Position numbers and translations under genes: made by a program
Origin: Clostridioides difficile ATCC 9689 = DSM 1296
Lineage (GTDB): Bacteria > Bacillota > Clostridia > Peptostreptococcales > Peptostreptococcaceae
Length of the DNA: 64,000 nt
Direction: 5' to 3'
Assembly: GCF_001077535.1 (NCBI RefSeq)
Contig: NZ_CP011968.1
Span: forward strand, 2,046,001-2,110,000
In this document: positions 18,155 through 27,817 of the stretch, one piece after another
Position numbering within the stretch: the first letter of the stretch is position 1
How the letters are laid out: the number at the start of each line of letters is the position of its first letter
The notes under the pieces: model-generated
Seen by the model: the letters and a program-made list of their open reading frames with translations, nothing else
What the model was told of the DNA's origin: nothing
Database searches by the model: none

Positions 18155-18361
18155 TTGCAAGGAGGTGTTAATATCAGACAAGTAAAGTCTTTTGTTTTTC
18201 CAGTTATATCCTTAATATTCTTAGACCAAATTAGCAAAGTTCTTATAGGATTATTCTTAATGGACTTTGAAATTGATATAATTGGGAAATTTTTAAGATT
18301 CAATCCTGTTCAAAATACAAAATTAAGTCTCTGCTATCTAACAAACGGAGCACAAAAATAA
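18155..18361 (+). pseudogene. Truncated signal peptidase II-like (LspA) fragment
   Basis: Residues VFPVISLIFLDQISKVLIGLFLMDFEIDIIGKFLRFNPVQNTKLS match the N-terminal membrane helix and FLDQ.SK / FNPVQN region of LspA-type proteins. LspA is ~150 residues with two catalytic aspartates; this frame ends after 68 and lacks the rest. AAGGAGGTG precedes codon ATC with no good start. A decayed remnant. Confidence 0.65.
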
Positions 18362-18654
18362 AAATTAAATATAAAGCACAGTTAATTTTGATTAAAAAGT
18401 TGACTGTCTTTTCTTTTGTAGAAATTTAAGCATAGGTAATAAAGAAATGACTGCATTTAAGCATTATGTATATAATTGGAGGCAATAAAAAGCCAGCAAA
18501 GCCCATAAAATAGAGCTGTGCTAGCAACATGATGAATTATAAGAAGATAATCAAAAACTTACGCTTTATTTTAATTTAAAAAAATGATTACTGTAAAGAA
18601 ATCATTTTTTATTATAATCACTGATACATCAAATATTCTAAATAAAATTTTTAT
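18362..18654. other. Intergenic region
   Basis: No gene or clear regulatory element seen in 293 bases; the scar of remnants probably ends here. Confidence 0.4.
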
Positions 18655-19455
18655 TTATCTGGAATTGTATATTTTTTCTATAATATTAACTACAGCGTAC
18701 ATTGCCCAAGCACAGATAGCCAATACAAATACTCCCATCATTACTAAATCTAATTTAAATACTTGAGAACCATATACTATCAAGTAGCCTATTCCATATC
18801 TTGAAACTAAAAATTCTCCAACTATTACACCTACCCATGCCATACCAATATTAATTTTAGTTAAATTTATTAAATTTCCTGTGTTTGCAGGTAATATGAG
18901 TTTAAATAATATTTGAGATTTAGTAGCTCCAAAACTTTTTAACATCTTAATTTTTTCTTCATCTATATTCATAAAATAATTATAAGCTGAAAGTATAGTA
19001 ACAACAACAGAAATCGTTACAGCTGTTACGACGATTCCTTCTATTCCAGCACCTACCCAAACTATAATTATAGGAGCTAAAGCAGTCTTAGGAAGAGCAT
19101 TTAAAACTACCAAAAATGGGTCTAATATTTTTGATAATTTTTCTGACCACCAAAGAGCAATTGCTACCAAAATACCTAATACAGTACCTATAACAAGACC
19201 AAGAACAGTTTCATATACAGATATTCCAATATGTTTAAATAATTGACCACTAAATGCATATTGAATAAATAAATTGTAAATATCACTTGGTTTGCTAAAT
19301 AGAAATGTATTTATAACATTTAAGTCAGCTAAAAGTTCCCAGATTACAATAAAACCAATTAAAATTAATAGCTGGTAGAATAATACATTTCTTTTTTCTC
19401 TTTTTACACCTTTAACATAGTTTATATATCCTTCAGATCTTTTATTAAGCCTCAT
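18655..19455 (-). CDS. ABC transporter permease, SsuC/TauC type
   Basis: 266 residues with about six membrane helices and the EAA loop typical of nitrate/sulfonate/taurine permeases (NYFMNIDEEKIKMLKSFGATKSQILFKLILP). Its ATG overlaps the end of the ATPase gene by 11 bases, a normal translationally coupled order. Because the ATPase is split by the 24-kb element, its promoter is now far upstream and the transporter is probably inactive unless the element excises. Confidence 0.9.
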   Translation of the reverse strand: MRLNKRSEGYINYVKGVKREKRNVLFYQLLILIGFIVIWELLADLNVINTFLFSKPSDIYNLFIQYAFSGQLFKHIGISVYETVLGLVIGTVLGILVAIALWWSEKLSKILDPFLVVLNALPKTALAPIIIVWVGAGIEGIVVTAVTISVVVTILSAYNYFMNIDEEKIKMLKSFGATKSQILFKLILPANTGNLINLTKINIGMAWVGVIVGEFLVSRYGIGYLIVYGSQVFKLDLVMMGVFVLAICAWAMYAVVNIIEKIYNSR

Positions 19456-19627
19456 GTGTATCTAGCTCCTTCCATAATATGTCGAAATACTTTTGAAAAT
19501 CAGGAACTTTACGTGTTTTGAGAGGCGTTTTTGTTCCATCCATGTTAAGTTCAATATCGTAAATATTTTTTATGGTAGCTGGTCTTTTAGATAGTATTGC
19601 AACCTTATCTGATATGCTTATTGCTTC
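19445..19627 (-). pseudogene. C-terminal part of the split ABC ATPase gene
   Basis: On the minus strand the frame reads EAISISDKVAILSKRP...VPDFQKYFDILWKELDTHEA and stops at 19445. This is the D-loop-distal end of an SsuB/TauB-type ATPase. It has no start or Walker motifs. It joins exactly in frame to the N-terminal part ending at 43608-43613 through the shared GAAGCA (Glu-Ala), giving VTHDIGEAISISDKV. Confidence 0.9.
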
Positions 19628-19651
19628 TGCTATAGCTAAAAAAGTGCAACT
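19622..19651. other. Left attachment site (att)
   Basis: Core TGCTTC (19622-19627; GA dinucleotide on the minus strand), then 12 bases, then inverted-repeat arm AAAAGTGCAACT. The recombinase stop codon (19650-19652) overlaps the arm. Confidence 0.78.
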
Positions 19652-21248
19652 AATTGCTTAAAGAAACAGAATTATCAACTTCAGCACCCATATAAACAAT
19701 ATTAAGATTTCCTAAACTGCTATCCCAAACGATACTATTAATAATAGTAGATAATAACAATCTCTTATCATCTAAACTGGCATTATCAACTTCATCATTA
19801 AATCTCTTCAAATTACTAACAATAATATCAATATTAATACTGTCACTACTAATATTGATGTTACTAGATTCCAAAATATTAATCTTATCCTTTAAAATAC
19901 TAATCTCATTATTTAGGCTCTCAATCTGGGAAACTATATAATCAGAAGCAGTACTACCAGTATTTTTTGCAAGCTCTATAACTAAATTTTTAATAAGTCT
20001 TTCCTTATCTAAAATTTGATTTTTAAGTAAATTAGTCTCAGATTTAAAAATATTAAAAACATTATCAGTCTTAATGTTATTACTATTGAATGCACTTATA
20101 ATAGACTCTTCTTTACAATTCTTAATTTTATCTATAACTAAACTTTCAACTAATGGACCATTAAGATTTTTACAGTTGCAACTATCAGACCCAAGTGTTT
20201 TTTTAGTACCACAAATATAATAATACTTTAAATCCTTGTCAGTTTTTTTGCCTTTATAGGTAATTCTCATATTAGAACCACATTTACCACATTTTATAAG
20301 ACCAGATAAAAGAGCAGTTTTTCCAGTTGATATCCTTGGAGTTTTATCACGATTTTTATCTAATTGATTTTGTACTTCAAGCCATATTTCAGGTTCTATG
20401 ACTCCATGGTGTTTTGCAATTGCTGCTATTGAGTTAGATGTATTTTTAGCATAGGTAAGGATTCCACATTTTCTATCTGGAGTACCTACAACATCCATAC
20501 CACTATTTTTAAGGTAATCTAAAATTTCATCATTAGCTTTTACATATGCTGGATTTCTAAGTATTCTAGATAAAGAACTAGGGTCAAATTTGCCACCACG
20601 AGGACCCCTTATTCCATTATTATAGACATATTTATATAACTTAGATAAGGACCTAAGTTCTAAATATTTATTGTATATTAGCTTTACAATCTCCATTTGT
20701 TCATCATTTACTTGAAGCTTATACATACTTCTTTCTTTTAGATTTTCATCTAAGAATGTGATTTTTTCACTGTTGAATCCATGAGGTGTATTGCCTCCAA
20801 GCCATCTACCACTACGGGCTAATTCATACATATTGTCTTTTATACGTTCTGCTATTGTTTCTCTTTCTAATTGAGCAAATACACTTGATATAAACATCAT
20901 AGCTCTTCCCATTGGAGTTGAAGTATCAAATTGTTCTTTGATAGATATAAATGATATGTTTAGTTCATTTAATTTTTCTATTAAAGTAGAGAAGTCAGAT
21001 ACATTTCTCGATATCCTATCTAATCTATAACAAACTAGGTAACTAAATTTCTTATCTTTGGCATCCTGCATCATTTTCTTAAATTGTGGTCTATCTATAT
21101 TGCTACCACTAAATCCCTCATCTTCATATATCAAAAAATCTTTTACACCAATAGACTTTGCATAATCAATACATAATTGTATTTGATTTTCTATAGAATC
21201 ACCTTTTCCAGTAAATCTTGATTTTCTTGAATAAATTGCAGCTTTCAA
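19650..21248 (-). CDS. Large serine recombinase (TndX/TnpX-like)
   Basis: 532 residues. The N-terminal resolvase domain has YSRKS (catalytic Ser10), DEGFSGSNIDRPQF, YRLDRISRN and SVFAQLERETIAERI. A recombinase domain (~160-290) follows, then a zinc ribbon with CGKCG and YYICGTKK...C (~320-365) and a coiled-coil tail (~395-460). Length and layout match the large serine recombinases of Tn4451/Tn5397-type elements, which exchange at a GA dinucleotide. Its 3' end sits at the left att site, so it very likely integrates and excises the 24-kb element. Confidence 0.95.
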   Translation of the reverse strand: MKAAIYSRKSRFTGKGDSIENQIQLCIDYAKSIGVKDFLIYEDEGFSGSNIDRPQFKKMMQDAKDKKFSYLVCYRLDRISRNVSDFSTLIEKLNELNISFISIKEQFDTSTPMGRAMMFISSVFAQLERETIAERIKDNMYELARSGRWLGGNTPHGFNSEKITFLDENLKERSMYKLQVNDEQMEIVKLIYNKYLELRSLSKLYKYVYNNGIRGPRGGKFDPSSLSRILRNPAYVKANDEILDYLKNSGMDVVGTPDRKCGILTYAKNTSNSIAAIAKHHGVIEPEIWLEVQNQLDKNRDKTPRISTGKTALLSGLIKCGKCGSNMRITYKGKKTDKDLKYYYICGTKKTLGSDSCNCKNLNGPLVESLVIDKIKNCKEESIISAFNSNNIKTDNVFNIFKSETNLLKNQILDKERLIKNLVIELAKNTGSTASDYIVSQIESLNNEISILKDKINILESSNINISSDSINIDIIVSNLKRFNDEVDNASLDDKRLLLSTIINSIVWDSSLGNLNIVYMGAEVDNSVSLSN

Positions 21249-21569
21249 AATTAAAACCTCCTATAAGTTAGGATATATATTTGAAACTATTTATCTACAA
21301 CCTTTTAAGTAAACTTATTAGAATGAATTTATTAATTAGGTAAATTTATATAATTCTACTTTTTATAATATATGACTATTTATTTTATTTCTTTACTATT
21401 CAAGTTCTAAATCAATAATAAATTTTGATATTTAATTGTATCAGGACAAATCTCTAATTTCATAGATTATTAATATAAAATCATAGGTTAGTGTGAAAAA
21501 GTTGAAATTTAAATATTTTAAAAGATAATTTTTTTGAACTAATAGGTATAACAAAAATTTATAGGGGGA
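21249..21569. other. Recombinase upstream region
   Basis: 321 AT-rich bases between divergent genes. It should contain the recombinase promoter and that of the small ORF; I cannot point to either with confidence. Confidence 0.4.
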
Positions 21570-21575
21570 TTGCAT

Positions 21576-21752
21576 ATGGAAATCAATGTTATAGAAATTT
21601 TCCCTAAAGATAAAGCTAAACTTAATAAAATAGAAATGGATAAAGCTAGTTGGTTTGTAAATATAATAAGTAAAAAATATCCTAAAGAAGCTTTAAATGA
21701 AGCATTTAGTACTTTAGAAAAAGAATTAAATATAAGTAAAGCTAATACATAA
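21576..21752 (+). CDS. Small element-encoded protein, 58 residues
   Basis: MEINVIEIFPKDKAKLNKIEMDK...: a helical, lysine-rich protein with RBS taggggg 8 bases before ATG 21576. It lies between the recombinase and eutG, divergent from the recombinase. Not recognised. Size, charge and position would suit a recombination directionality factor, but this is speculation. Confidence 0.6.
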   Translation: MEINVIEIFPKDKAKLNKIEMDKASWFVNIISKKYPKEALNEAFSTLEKELNISKANT

Positions 21753-21798
21753 GCTTTAATTATTGATTTTATATACTATTGGTTTTATACACTATGAC

Positions 21799-21827
21799 TT
21801 GACATTATATTAATCAAATAGTATATT
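21799..21827 (+). promoter_or_regulatory. Sigma-A promoter upstream of eutG
   Basis: TTGACA (21799-21804), 17-base spacer, TATATT (21822-21827). The predicted start at ~21834 is immediately before the antiterminator hairpins. Confidence 0.82.
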
Positions 21828-21836
21828 TTTAAATAT

Positions 21837-21898
21837 AGCACAATGAAGTGTTAAAAGAGCAATGGAGCTCCATAGATAAAGTCTATGGAGCTTTTTTG
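21837..21898 (+). promoter_or_regulatory. EutV (ANTAR) antiterminator site and terminator before eutG
   Basis: P1: GCAC-AATGAA-GTGT (21838-21851). P2: GAGC-AATGGA-GCTC (21857-21870). Both hexaloops have A1 and G4, the ANTAR recognition pattern. The P2 3' arm is also the 5' arm of terminator AGCTCCATAGA/TCTATGGAGCT (21866-21892) followed by T6, so P2 and the terminator exclude each other. Confidence 0.88.
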
Positions 21899-21925
21899 CG
21901 TATTTAACTTAAGGAGGATAGGACT

Positions 21926-23056
21926 TTGAATAACTTTGAGATTAAAACTAGAATAAAATTTGGAGAAGGCTCACTAAAAGCTTTGCAAGAATTAAAAAAC
22001 AAAAATGTACTAATAATAACAGACCCTTTTATGGTGAAATCAAAAACAATAGATAAAATAACATCTAATTTAATAAACTCAACATATCAAGTTTTTGAAG
22101 AAATAGTACCAGACCCACCAATAGAAGTAGTAGTAGCAGGAATAGAAGCATTTAAATCTATAAATCCAGACGTAATAATAGCATTAGGTGGTGGTTCTGC
22201 AATAGATGCAGCAAAATCTATAATGGACTTTTCTAAAAAAATATTAAAAATTAACGAAGTAGAGTTTATAGCAATACCAACAACAAGTGGAACAGGTTCA
22301 GAAGTAACATCATTTGCTGTAATAACAGATAGTCAAAAAAAATGTAAGTATCCATTAGTGAGTGATGATTTACTTCCAGATATGGCAATACTAGACCCAG
22401 AGCTTGTAAAAACTGTACCAAATTTTATAACAGCAGATACAGGGATGGATGTATTGACACATGCTATAGAAGCTTACGTATCTACAAATTCTAATGACTT
22501 TTCAGATGCACTAGCTGAAAAAGCTATAAAGTTAGTATTTAAATACTTAATAAAAGCATATAAAGATGGAAATGACATAGAAGCTCGAGAAAAAATGCAC
22601 AATGCATCTTGTTTAGCAGGTATGGCATTTAACCAAGCATCACTTGGCATAAATCATTCTATTGCACATGTATTAGGTGGAAAATTCCATATACCACATG
22701 GAAGAACAAACTCTATATTACTTCCTCATGTAATAGAATATAATTCATCAATAGTAGGATATACTAACACAACTTACTCTGCTACAGCTAAAAAATATGC
22801 ACAAATAGCAGAATTAGTAGGACTTGGGAGTGCTAATATAAGAATATCTGTTAGAAATTTAGTAAATGAAATAAAGAAACTACAAAAAGAAATGAATATG
22901 CCAACTAAATTGACACAATGCAAATTAAGTTTAGAAGATATAACTAATGAAGAAAGAGAAATAGCAAAACTTGCTATAAAAGATACTTGTACATTAACTA
23001 ATCCTAAGGTACCAACTGAAGATGATATAATAAACATATTAAAGAACATTAAATAA
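21926..23056 (+). CDS. eutG: Iron-dependent alcohol dehydrogenase EutG
   Basis: 376 residues, group III Fe-ADH. It reduces acetaldehyde to ethanol and so regenerates NAD+ for EutE inside or near the compartment. NAD-binding GGGSAIDAAKSI, TTSGTGSEVT and metal-site segments DVLTHAIEAYVS, NHSIAHVLGGKFHIPHGR are all present. The start is TTG 21926 with AAGGAGG nearby. It is the first gene of the cluster, controlled by its own promoter and ANTAR-type terminator. Confidence 0.9.
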   Translation: MNNFEIKTRIKFGEGSLKALQELKNKNVLIITDPFMVKSKTIDKITSNLINSTYQVFEEIVPDPPIEVVVAGIEAFKSINPDVIIALGGGSAIDAAKSIMDFSKKILKINEVEFIAIPTTSGTGSEVTSFAVITDSQKKCKYPLVSDDLLPDMAILDPELVKTVPNFITADTGMDVLTHAIEAYVSTNSNDFSDALAEKAIKLVFKYLIKAYKDGNDIEAREKMHNASCLAGMAFNQASLGINHSIAHVLGGKFHIPHGRTNSILLPHVIEYNSSIVGYTNTTYSATAKKYAQIAELVGLGSANIRISVRNLVNEIKKLQKEMNMPTKLTQCKLSLEDITNEEREIAKLAIKDTCTLTNPKVPTEDDIINILKNIK

Positions 23057-23127
23057 CTACATTTTATTACATGTAAATATAATATTATACAAATAGGGAA
23101 AATGTTTTTAAAAATATAAATTATATA

Positions 23128-23156
23128 TTGACAAATATAAAACATAAAACTATAAT
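23128..23156 (+). promoter_or_regulatory. Sigma-A promoter upstream of eutS
   Basis: Consensus TTGACA (23128-23133), 17-base spacer, TATAAT (23151-23156); the start at ~23163 coincides with hairpin P1. Confidence 0.88.
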
Positions 23157-23160
23157 GAAA

Positions 23161-23242
23161 GTATCACAAAGGCGTGATACTTTAGTAGAAAGCAATGGAG
23201 CTTCTTAGGAATATTAATATTATTCTTATGGAGCTCCTTTTA
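23161..23242 (+). promoter_or_regulatory. EutV (ANTAR) antiterminator site and terminator before eutS
   Basis: P1: GTATCAC-AAAGGC-GTGATAC (23161-23180), perfect 7-bp stem. P2: AAGC-AATGGA-GCTT (23190-23203). Both loops have A1 and G4. The terminator arms 23197-23212 / 23222-23237 overlap P2 and are followed by TTTTATTTT. Confidence 0.88.
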
Positions 23243-23296
23243 TTTTAATCAAATAGCTTTTTAATAAACTATATTCAAAGAAAGCAGGGAATAAAT

Positions 23297-23647
23297 TTGA
23301 CTGAAGAATCTAAGCAAAGAGTTATTCAAGAATATGTTCCTGGAAAACAGGTTACATTAGCACATATCATAGCTAACCCTAATGAAGACATATATAAGAA
23401 GTTAGGATTAGTACTTGATAAAAAAGATGCAATAGGAATACTTACAATAACACCAAGTGAAGCGTCAATAATAGCAGCAGATGTTGCTACAAAGGCTTCA
23501 AATGTATCTTTAGGTTTTATAGATAGATTTAGTGGTTCAGTAGTAATATCAGGTGATGTAAGTTCTGTAGAATCAGCGTTAAATGATGTTTTAGAAGTCT
23601 TAGGAAATATGTTAAACTTCTCATCTACAAAAATCACAAGGACATAA
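23297..23647 (+). CDS. eutS: Microcompartment shell protein EutS
   Basis: 116 residues, a circularly permuted single-BMC-domain hexamer subunit ([21 protein letters not shown]...[38 protein letters not shown]). EutS forms bent hexamers thought to make shell edges. TTG start with a weak RBS. First gene of the second eut transcription unit. Confidence 0.93.
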
Positions 23648-23654
23648 TAATACA

Positions 23655-24104
23655 ATGAAGAATATAATATTTATGGGAAAGACAGGTAGTGGTAAAACTA
23701 CCTTATGTCAAAAACTAGACCAGTTAGAATTAAAGTATAAAAAAACTCAATCAGTGGAACTTTATAATAATGCAATAGACACTCCTGGTGAGTATATGGA
23801 AAATAGAAACCTATATAATGCCTTAATAACAACATCAGCAGATGCTAAAATTATAGCAATAGTGTATGATGCCACACAAGAAGAAAATTATATAGCACCA
23901 GGTTTTGCCAGTATGTTTTGCAAAGACGTAATAGGAATTATAACTAAAATAAATAAAGCTACTGAAAACGAAGTCAATATAGCTTATGAAAGACTATCAC
24001 TAGCAGGAGCAAGTCAAATCTTTAAAATAGACACAGTTGATAATATTGGACTTGAAAAATTATTTAAATATCTAGAAAAATATAAAAATATAGATGAAGT
24101 TTAA
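23655..24104 (+). CDS. eutP: EutP, P-loop protein of ethanolamine utilization
   Basis: 149 residues. P-loop GKTGSGKT at residues 8-15, DTPGEY Walker B-like motif, and TKIN in place of NKxD. It resembles a small Ras-like GTPase. Enteric EutP has been reported to have acetate kinase activity, which would link acetyl phosphate from EutD to ATP. Seven bases after eutS, clearly co-transcribed. Confidence 0.9.
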   Translation: MKNIIFMGKTGSGKTTLCQKLDQLELKYKKTQSVELYNNAIDTPGEYMENRNLYNALITTSADAKIIAIVYDATQEENYIAPGFASMFCKDVIGIITKINKATENEVNIAYERLSLAGASQIFKIDTVDNIGLEKLFKYLEKYKNIDEV

Positions 24105-24205
24105 GGGGAAATATTTTTTTATTCAAAAATATTATTAAAGTATGATAAAATAAAAAAATGTATAAACTATTTTAAGAAGATTTAATCTTTAAGCGAGGTA
24201 GGAAC

Positions 24206-24781
24206 ATGGGGAAAAAAATACTATTGGTTGATGATGAACCACTGTTAAGGATGGATACAAAAGATATATTAGAAAGTCATGGCTATGAAATAATAGGCGA
24301 AGCAAGTGATGGATTTGAAGCTGTTGAAATGTGTAAAAAACACAAACCTGATTTAGTTATAATGGATATAGAGATGCCAATACTTGATGGTATAAAGGCA
24401 GGCAAAATAATATGTAAAGAAAATCTAGCTGGTGGAGTACTTTTATTAACTTCATTTGAAGATAAAGAATACGTAGAAAAGGCTAAAAGTATAGGTGCTT
24501 ATGGATATTTAGTAAAAACAGCAAGTGAAAAATCACTTATCCCAACCATAGAAATGTGTTTAAATAAGGTAAATGAATTTGAAAAAATGAAAAAAGATTT
24601 AGAAAAAGTAAATTCTAAATTGAATGAAAGAAAATTAGTAGAAAGAGCAAAAGGTATACTTATAAGAGAGTTTAAGATTTCTGAGGATGAAGCATACACT
24701 AGAATAAGAAAATTAAGTATGGATAAAAGAACTACAATGATGGAAATTGCCAAAATGATTATAATAGGATACGATGACTAA
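24206..24781 (+). CDS. eutV: Response regulator with ANTAR RNA-binding domain, EutV
   Basis: 191 residues. Receiver domain with DDE (9-11), phosphoacceptor Asp54 (LVIMDIEMP) and Lys in YLVKTA; a coiled linker; and an ANTAR domain (~130-186, LVERAKGILIREFKISEDEAYTRIRKLSMDKRTTMMEIA). Phosphorylated EutV dimers bind paired hairpins with A1/G4 hexaloops and block terminator formation. Three such sites occur in this cluster, before eutG, eutS and eutA. Overlaps eutW by 8 bases. Confidence 0.95.
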   Translation: MGKKILLVDDEPLLRMDTKDILESHGYEIIGEASDGFEAVEMCKKHKPDLVIMDIEMPILDGIKAGKIICKENLAGGVLLLTSFEDKEYVEKAKSIGAYGYLVKTASEKSLIPTIEMCLNKVNEFEKMKKDLEKVNSKLNERKLVERAKGILIREFKISEDEAYTRIRKLSMDKRTTMMEIAKMIIIGYDD

Positions 24782-26183
24782 TACGATAAAAAAAATATCA
24801 ACTGCACAAACATACTTAAATAATAACGAAATTGAAAAAATTATAGAAGTATCAAAATCCTTAGATTTAATGGCTTCTTTTTATGAAGCTGATGTTTTTA
24901 TAGATGTACTAAGTAAATTTGATGATGAAGCAATTGTTGTGGCACATGGTAGACCTAAAGAAAAGTCAATGTACTGTGAAAATGTTATAGGTAAAAAGGC
25001 TTTAATTGAAAATGAACCAGGAGTTATAAAGTGCTTAAAAACAGGAGAAAGAGTAAGAGATATTAAAGCTTTAACACAGGAATATAAACTGGTCAAACAA
25101 AATATTCAGCCAATAACACTAGATGACAAAGTTTTAGCAGTACTAATAGTTGAAAAAGATATAAGTAGTGAAGTTAAGAATGAGTTTAATGCTAGTGAAG
25201 ACGAAGAAAATAAAAATTTACATCAGTTTATAAAACTTATCGGAAATAATGACTTTTTAGTTGATAATTTAAATTCAGCCATATTAATATTTGATAAAAA
25301 TGGAAAATTAAAAATTAAAAATCGTATTGCAACTGAGATATACAAAAATCTTGGGTTTGGATATGATATACAAGATATGCATTACAATGATTTAGATATA
25401 GAAACCAACACCTTTGAAAATATATTAATGGATGAAAATTATGATGAGACAAATGAAGTTTCAATAGGTAATATGTTTTTTAAAATAAAGACCATATACA
25501 TCAAAGATGATGAATTTAAGGTTTGCAAAATAGTACAAGATATAAGTGATTTAAAGAGAAAAGAAGAAGAATTAGTTTTGAAAACAGTGGCTATAAGAGA
25601 AGCTCATCATAGAGTAAAAAATAATCTTCATACAGTAATATCTATAATAAAAAAACAAAGTAGATTATCTCAAAATGATGAAGTAAAGCAGTGTTTAGAT
25701 AACATAATAAATAGGGTATTTGCAATACTTTCGACTCATTATTTACTATCTAAAGAAGTTGATAATAATATATCTATACGAGAAGGTATCAATTTATTAG
25801 TGTCAAATATTCAAGGTGGCTATTTATTTAGTAAGGATATAGATATACGTATAACTGGTGAAGATTTTAAAATTAGTGGAGAAAAAGCAACAGCAATACT
25901 TTTGGTTATAAATGAAATACTACAAAATTGTTATGACCATGCATTTTCGGATAGAGAACATGGTACTATACAAATATTAATAAATAAAGATAACGACTAT
26001 AGAAATATTGCTATTATAGATGATGGAATTGGATTTGATAGTAATAATATAAATAAAAATAGCTTAGGGACATATATAATAGATAGTTATATAACACAGA
26101 TGTTAAAAGGAAATATAGAGAGAAAAAGTAGTGAGAATGGTACAGAAGTATTAATTACTATACCTACACAAATTAATATTTAA
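24774..26183 (+). CDS. eutW: Ethanolamine sensor histidine kinase EutW
   Basis: 469 residues, cytosolic (no membrane helix). An N-terminal PocR/GAF-like ligand domain (~15-150), a PAS-like segment (~160-265), then HisKA_2 with AHHRVKNNLHT (His278/279) and a HATPase_c domain (N box NEILQNCYDHAF, G box DDGIGFD). Partner of EutV; expected to autophosphorylate in response to ethanolamine. Translationally coupled to eutV. Confidence 0.93.
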   Translation: MTNTIKKISTAQTYLNNNEIEKIIEVSKSLDLMASFYEADVFIDVLSKFDDEAIVVAHGRPKEKSMYCENVIGKKALIENEPGVIKCLKTGERVRDIKALTQEYKLVKQNIQPITLDDKVLAVLIVEKDISSEVKNEFNASEDEENKNLHQFIKLIGNNDFLVDNLNSAILIFDKNGKLKIKNRIATEIYKNLGFGYDIQDMHYNDLDIETNTFENILMDENYDETNEVSIGNMFFKIKTIYIKDDEFKVCKIVQDISDLKRKEEELVLKTVAIREAHHRVKNNLHTVISIIKKQSRLSQNDEVKQCLDNIINRVFAILSTHYLLSKEVDNNISIREGINLLVSNIQGGYLFSKDIDIRITGEDFKISGEKATAILLVINEILQNCYDHAFSDREHGTIQILINKDNDYRNIAIIDDGIGFDSNNINKNSLGTYIIDSYITQMLKGNIERKSSENGTEVLITIPTQINI

Positions 26184-26195
26184 ATAATAACTCAT

Positions 26196-26335
26196 CTACA
26201 AAGTAGTAGTTTTAATTGAGCAAAGAGGCTTAAGGTTATTAATAGATTAAGTTAATTGAATGTATTTATAAAAATTATAAGTATATATTCAATTTAACAG
26301 GTATTTATTATAACTTTAAGCCTCTTTGCTTGTTT
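26196..26335 (+). promoter_or_regulatory. EutV (ANTAR) antiterminator site and long terminator before eutA
   Basis: P1: CTAC-AAAGTA-GTAG (26196-26209). P2: TTGAGC-AAAGAG-GCTTAA (26216-26233). Both loops have A1 and G4. A 19-bp terminator stem (26219-26237 / 26312-26330) overlaps P2. Its loop is ~75 bases and the T tail is weak (TTGTTT), so read-through may be leaky. No separate promoter is evident. Confidence 0.8.
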
Positions 26336-26366
26336 AAGACATACTTAAATTTTAGGAGGTGAGAAA

Positions 26367-27800
26367 ATGAGAGAAGAGTTATTAAGTGTTGGTATTGACA
26401 TTGGAACAAGTACTACTCAGTTAATTTTTTCTAAATTAATAGTAGAAAATACTGAATCAAATTTTTCGGTACCTAGAATAAGTATAGTAGACAAAGAAAT
26501 TATTTATAAAAGCAAAGTTTATTTCACCCCTCTTATTTCAAATAATGAAATAAATGGTCAACAAATAAAAGATATAGTTGAAAATGAATATAAAAAAGCA
26601 AATATATCTAAAGAAGATATACATACAGGAGCAGTAATAATAACTGGTGAAACAGCTAGAAAAGAAAATGCAAATGATGTACTTCATACTTTGAGTGGAT
26701 TTGCTGGGGACTTCGTTGTTGCAACAGCAGGACCTGATTTAGAAAGTATAATATCAGGAAAAGGAGCTGGAGCTCATATTTATTCAAAAGAACATTCAAC
26801 TACAATTGTAAATATAGACATAGGTGGGGGAACTAGTAACATAGCCTCATTTAAAAGGGGAGAAGTAACCGATACTGGGTGTTTGGATATAGGTGGAAGG
26901 CTTGTAAAGATAGATAAAATAAGTAAAAAAATAACTTATATATCACCTAAAATAGATAAAATCATAAAAGATAATAATTTAAATCTTCAAGTAGGCACAA
27001 TGGCTACTGTAGAAAATACAAAGCCAGTAGTGGATATAATGGTTGACTTATTAATGGAAAGCATAGGACTAAAGAAACAGACACCTTTGTTTGATTTTAT
27101 AATAACCAATAAATCAATAAGTATAGATGAAACTATTAAAAATGTTTCATTCTCTGGTGGAGTAGCTGATTATATTTACTATGATGGAGAAATAAAAGAT
27201 TATTTTGAATATGGTGACTTGGGAATTTTACTTGGGCAAGCAATAAAAAATTGTGAATACCTTAAAAAAGTAAATGTAGTTAAATCTATGGAAACAATAA
27301 GAGCCACAGTGGTTGGAGCAGGTTCTCATACTACTGAAGTAAGTGGAAGTACAATAACTTACACTAGCGAAAAGTTTCCACTTAAGAACTTGCCAGTTTT
27401 AAAATTATCAATTGATGAAGAAACAGGCACTTCAAAACAAATCAGTGAAGCTATAAAAAATAAACTTAATTGGTTTAAACTAGAAAATGATTTACAGAAA
27501 GTTGCTATAGCCATGATAGGAAAGAAAAATCCAACCTTTTTAGATATACAAGAGTATGCTAAAGGGTTTGTAGATGGAATGCAACAAATCATAGAAAATG
27601 ATTTACCTTTTATAGTAATTGTTGAAAATGATATGGCAAAAGTGTTAGGTCAAGCAATATATGCATTATTAAATTATGAAAAAGAAATTGTTTGTATAGA
27701 CAGTGTCAAGGTTGAAAATGGAGACTATATCGACATTGGAAAACCTATAGTTGAAGGTAAAGTTTTACCTGTGGTAATAAAAACATTAGTTTTTAATTAA
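26367..27800 (+). CDS. eutA: Ethanolamine ammonia-lyase reactivating factor EutA
   Basis: 477 residues. Actin/Hsp70-like ATPase fold: [54 protein letters not shown]. EutA exchanges damaged cobalamin on EutBC for fresh adenosylcobalamin using ATP. First gene after the third antiterminator; RBS aggaggtg. Confidence 0.95.
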   Translation: MREELLSVGIDIGTSTTQLIFSKLIVENTESNFSVPRISIVDKEIIYKSKVYFTPLISNNEINGQQIKDIVENEYKKANISKEDIHTGAVIITGETARKENANDVLHTLSGFAGDFVVATAGPDLESIISGKGAGAHIYSKEHSTTIVNIDIGGGTSNIASFKRGEVTDTGCLDIGGRLVKIDKISKKITYISPKIDKIIKDNNLNLQVGTMATVENTKPVVDIMVDLLMESIGLKKQTPLFDFIITNKSISIDETIKNVSFSGGVADYIYYDGEIKDYFEYGDLGILLGQAIKNCEYLKKVNVVKSMETIRATVVGAGSHTTEVSGSTITYTSEKFPLKNLPVLKLSIDEETGTSKQISEAIKNKLNWFKLENDLQKVAIAMIGKKNPTFLDIQEYAKGFVDGMQQIIENDLPFIVIVENDMAKVLGQAIYALLNYEKEIVCIDSVKVENGDYIDIGKPIVEGKVLPVVIKTLVFN

Positions 27801-27817
27801 TAGAAGGAGGTAAGTAA

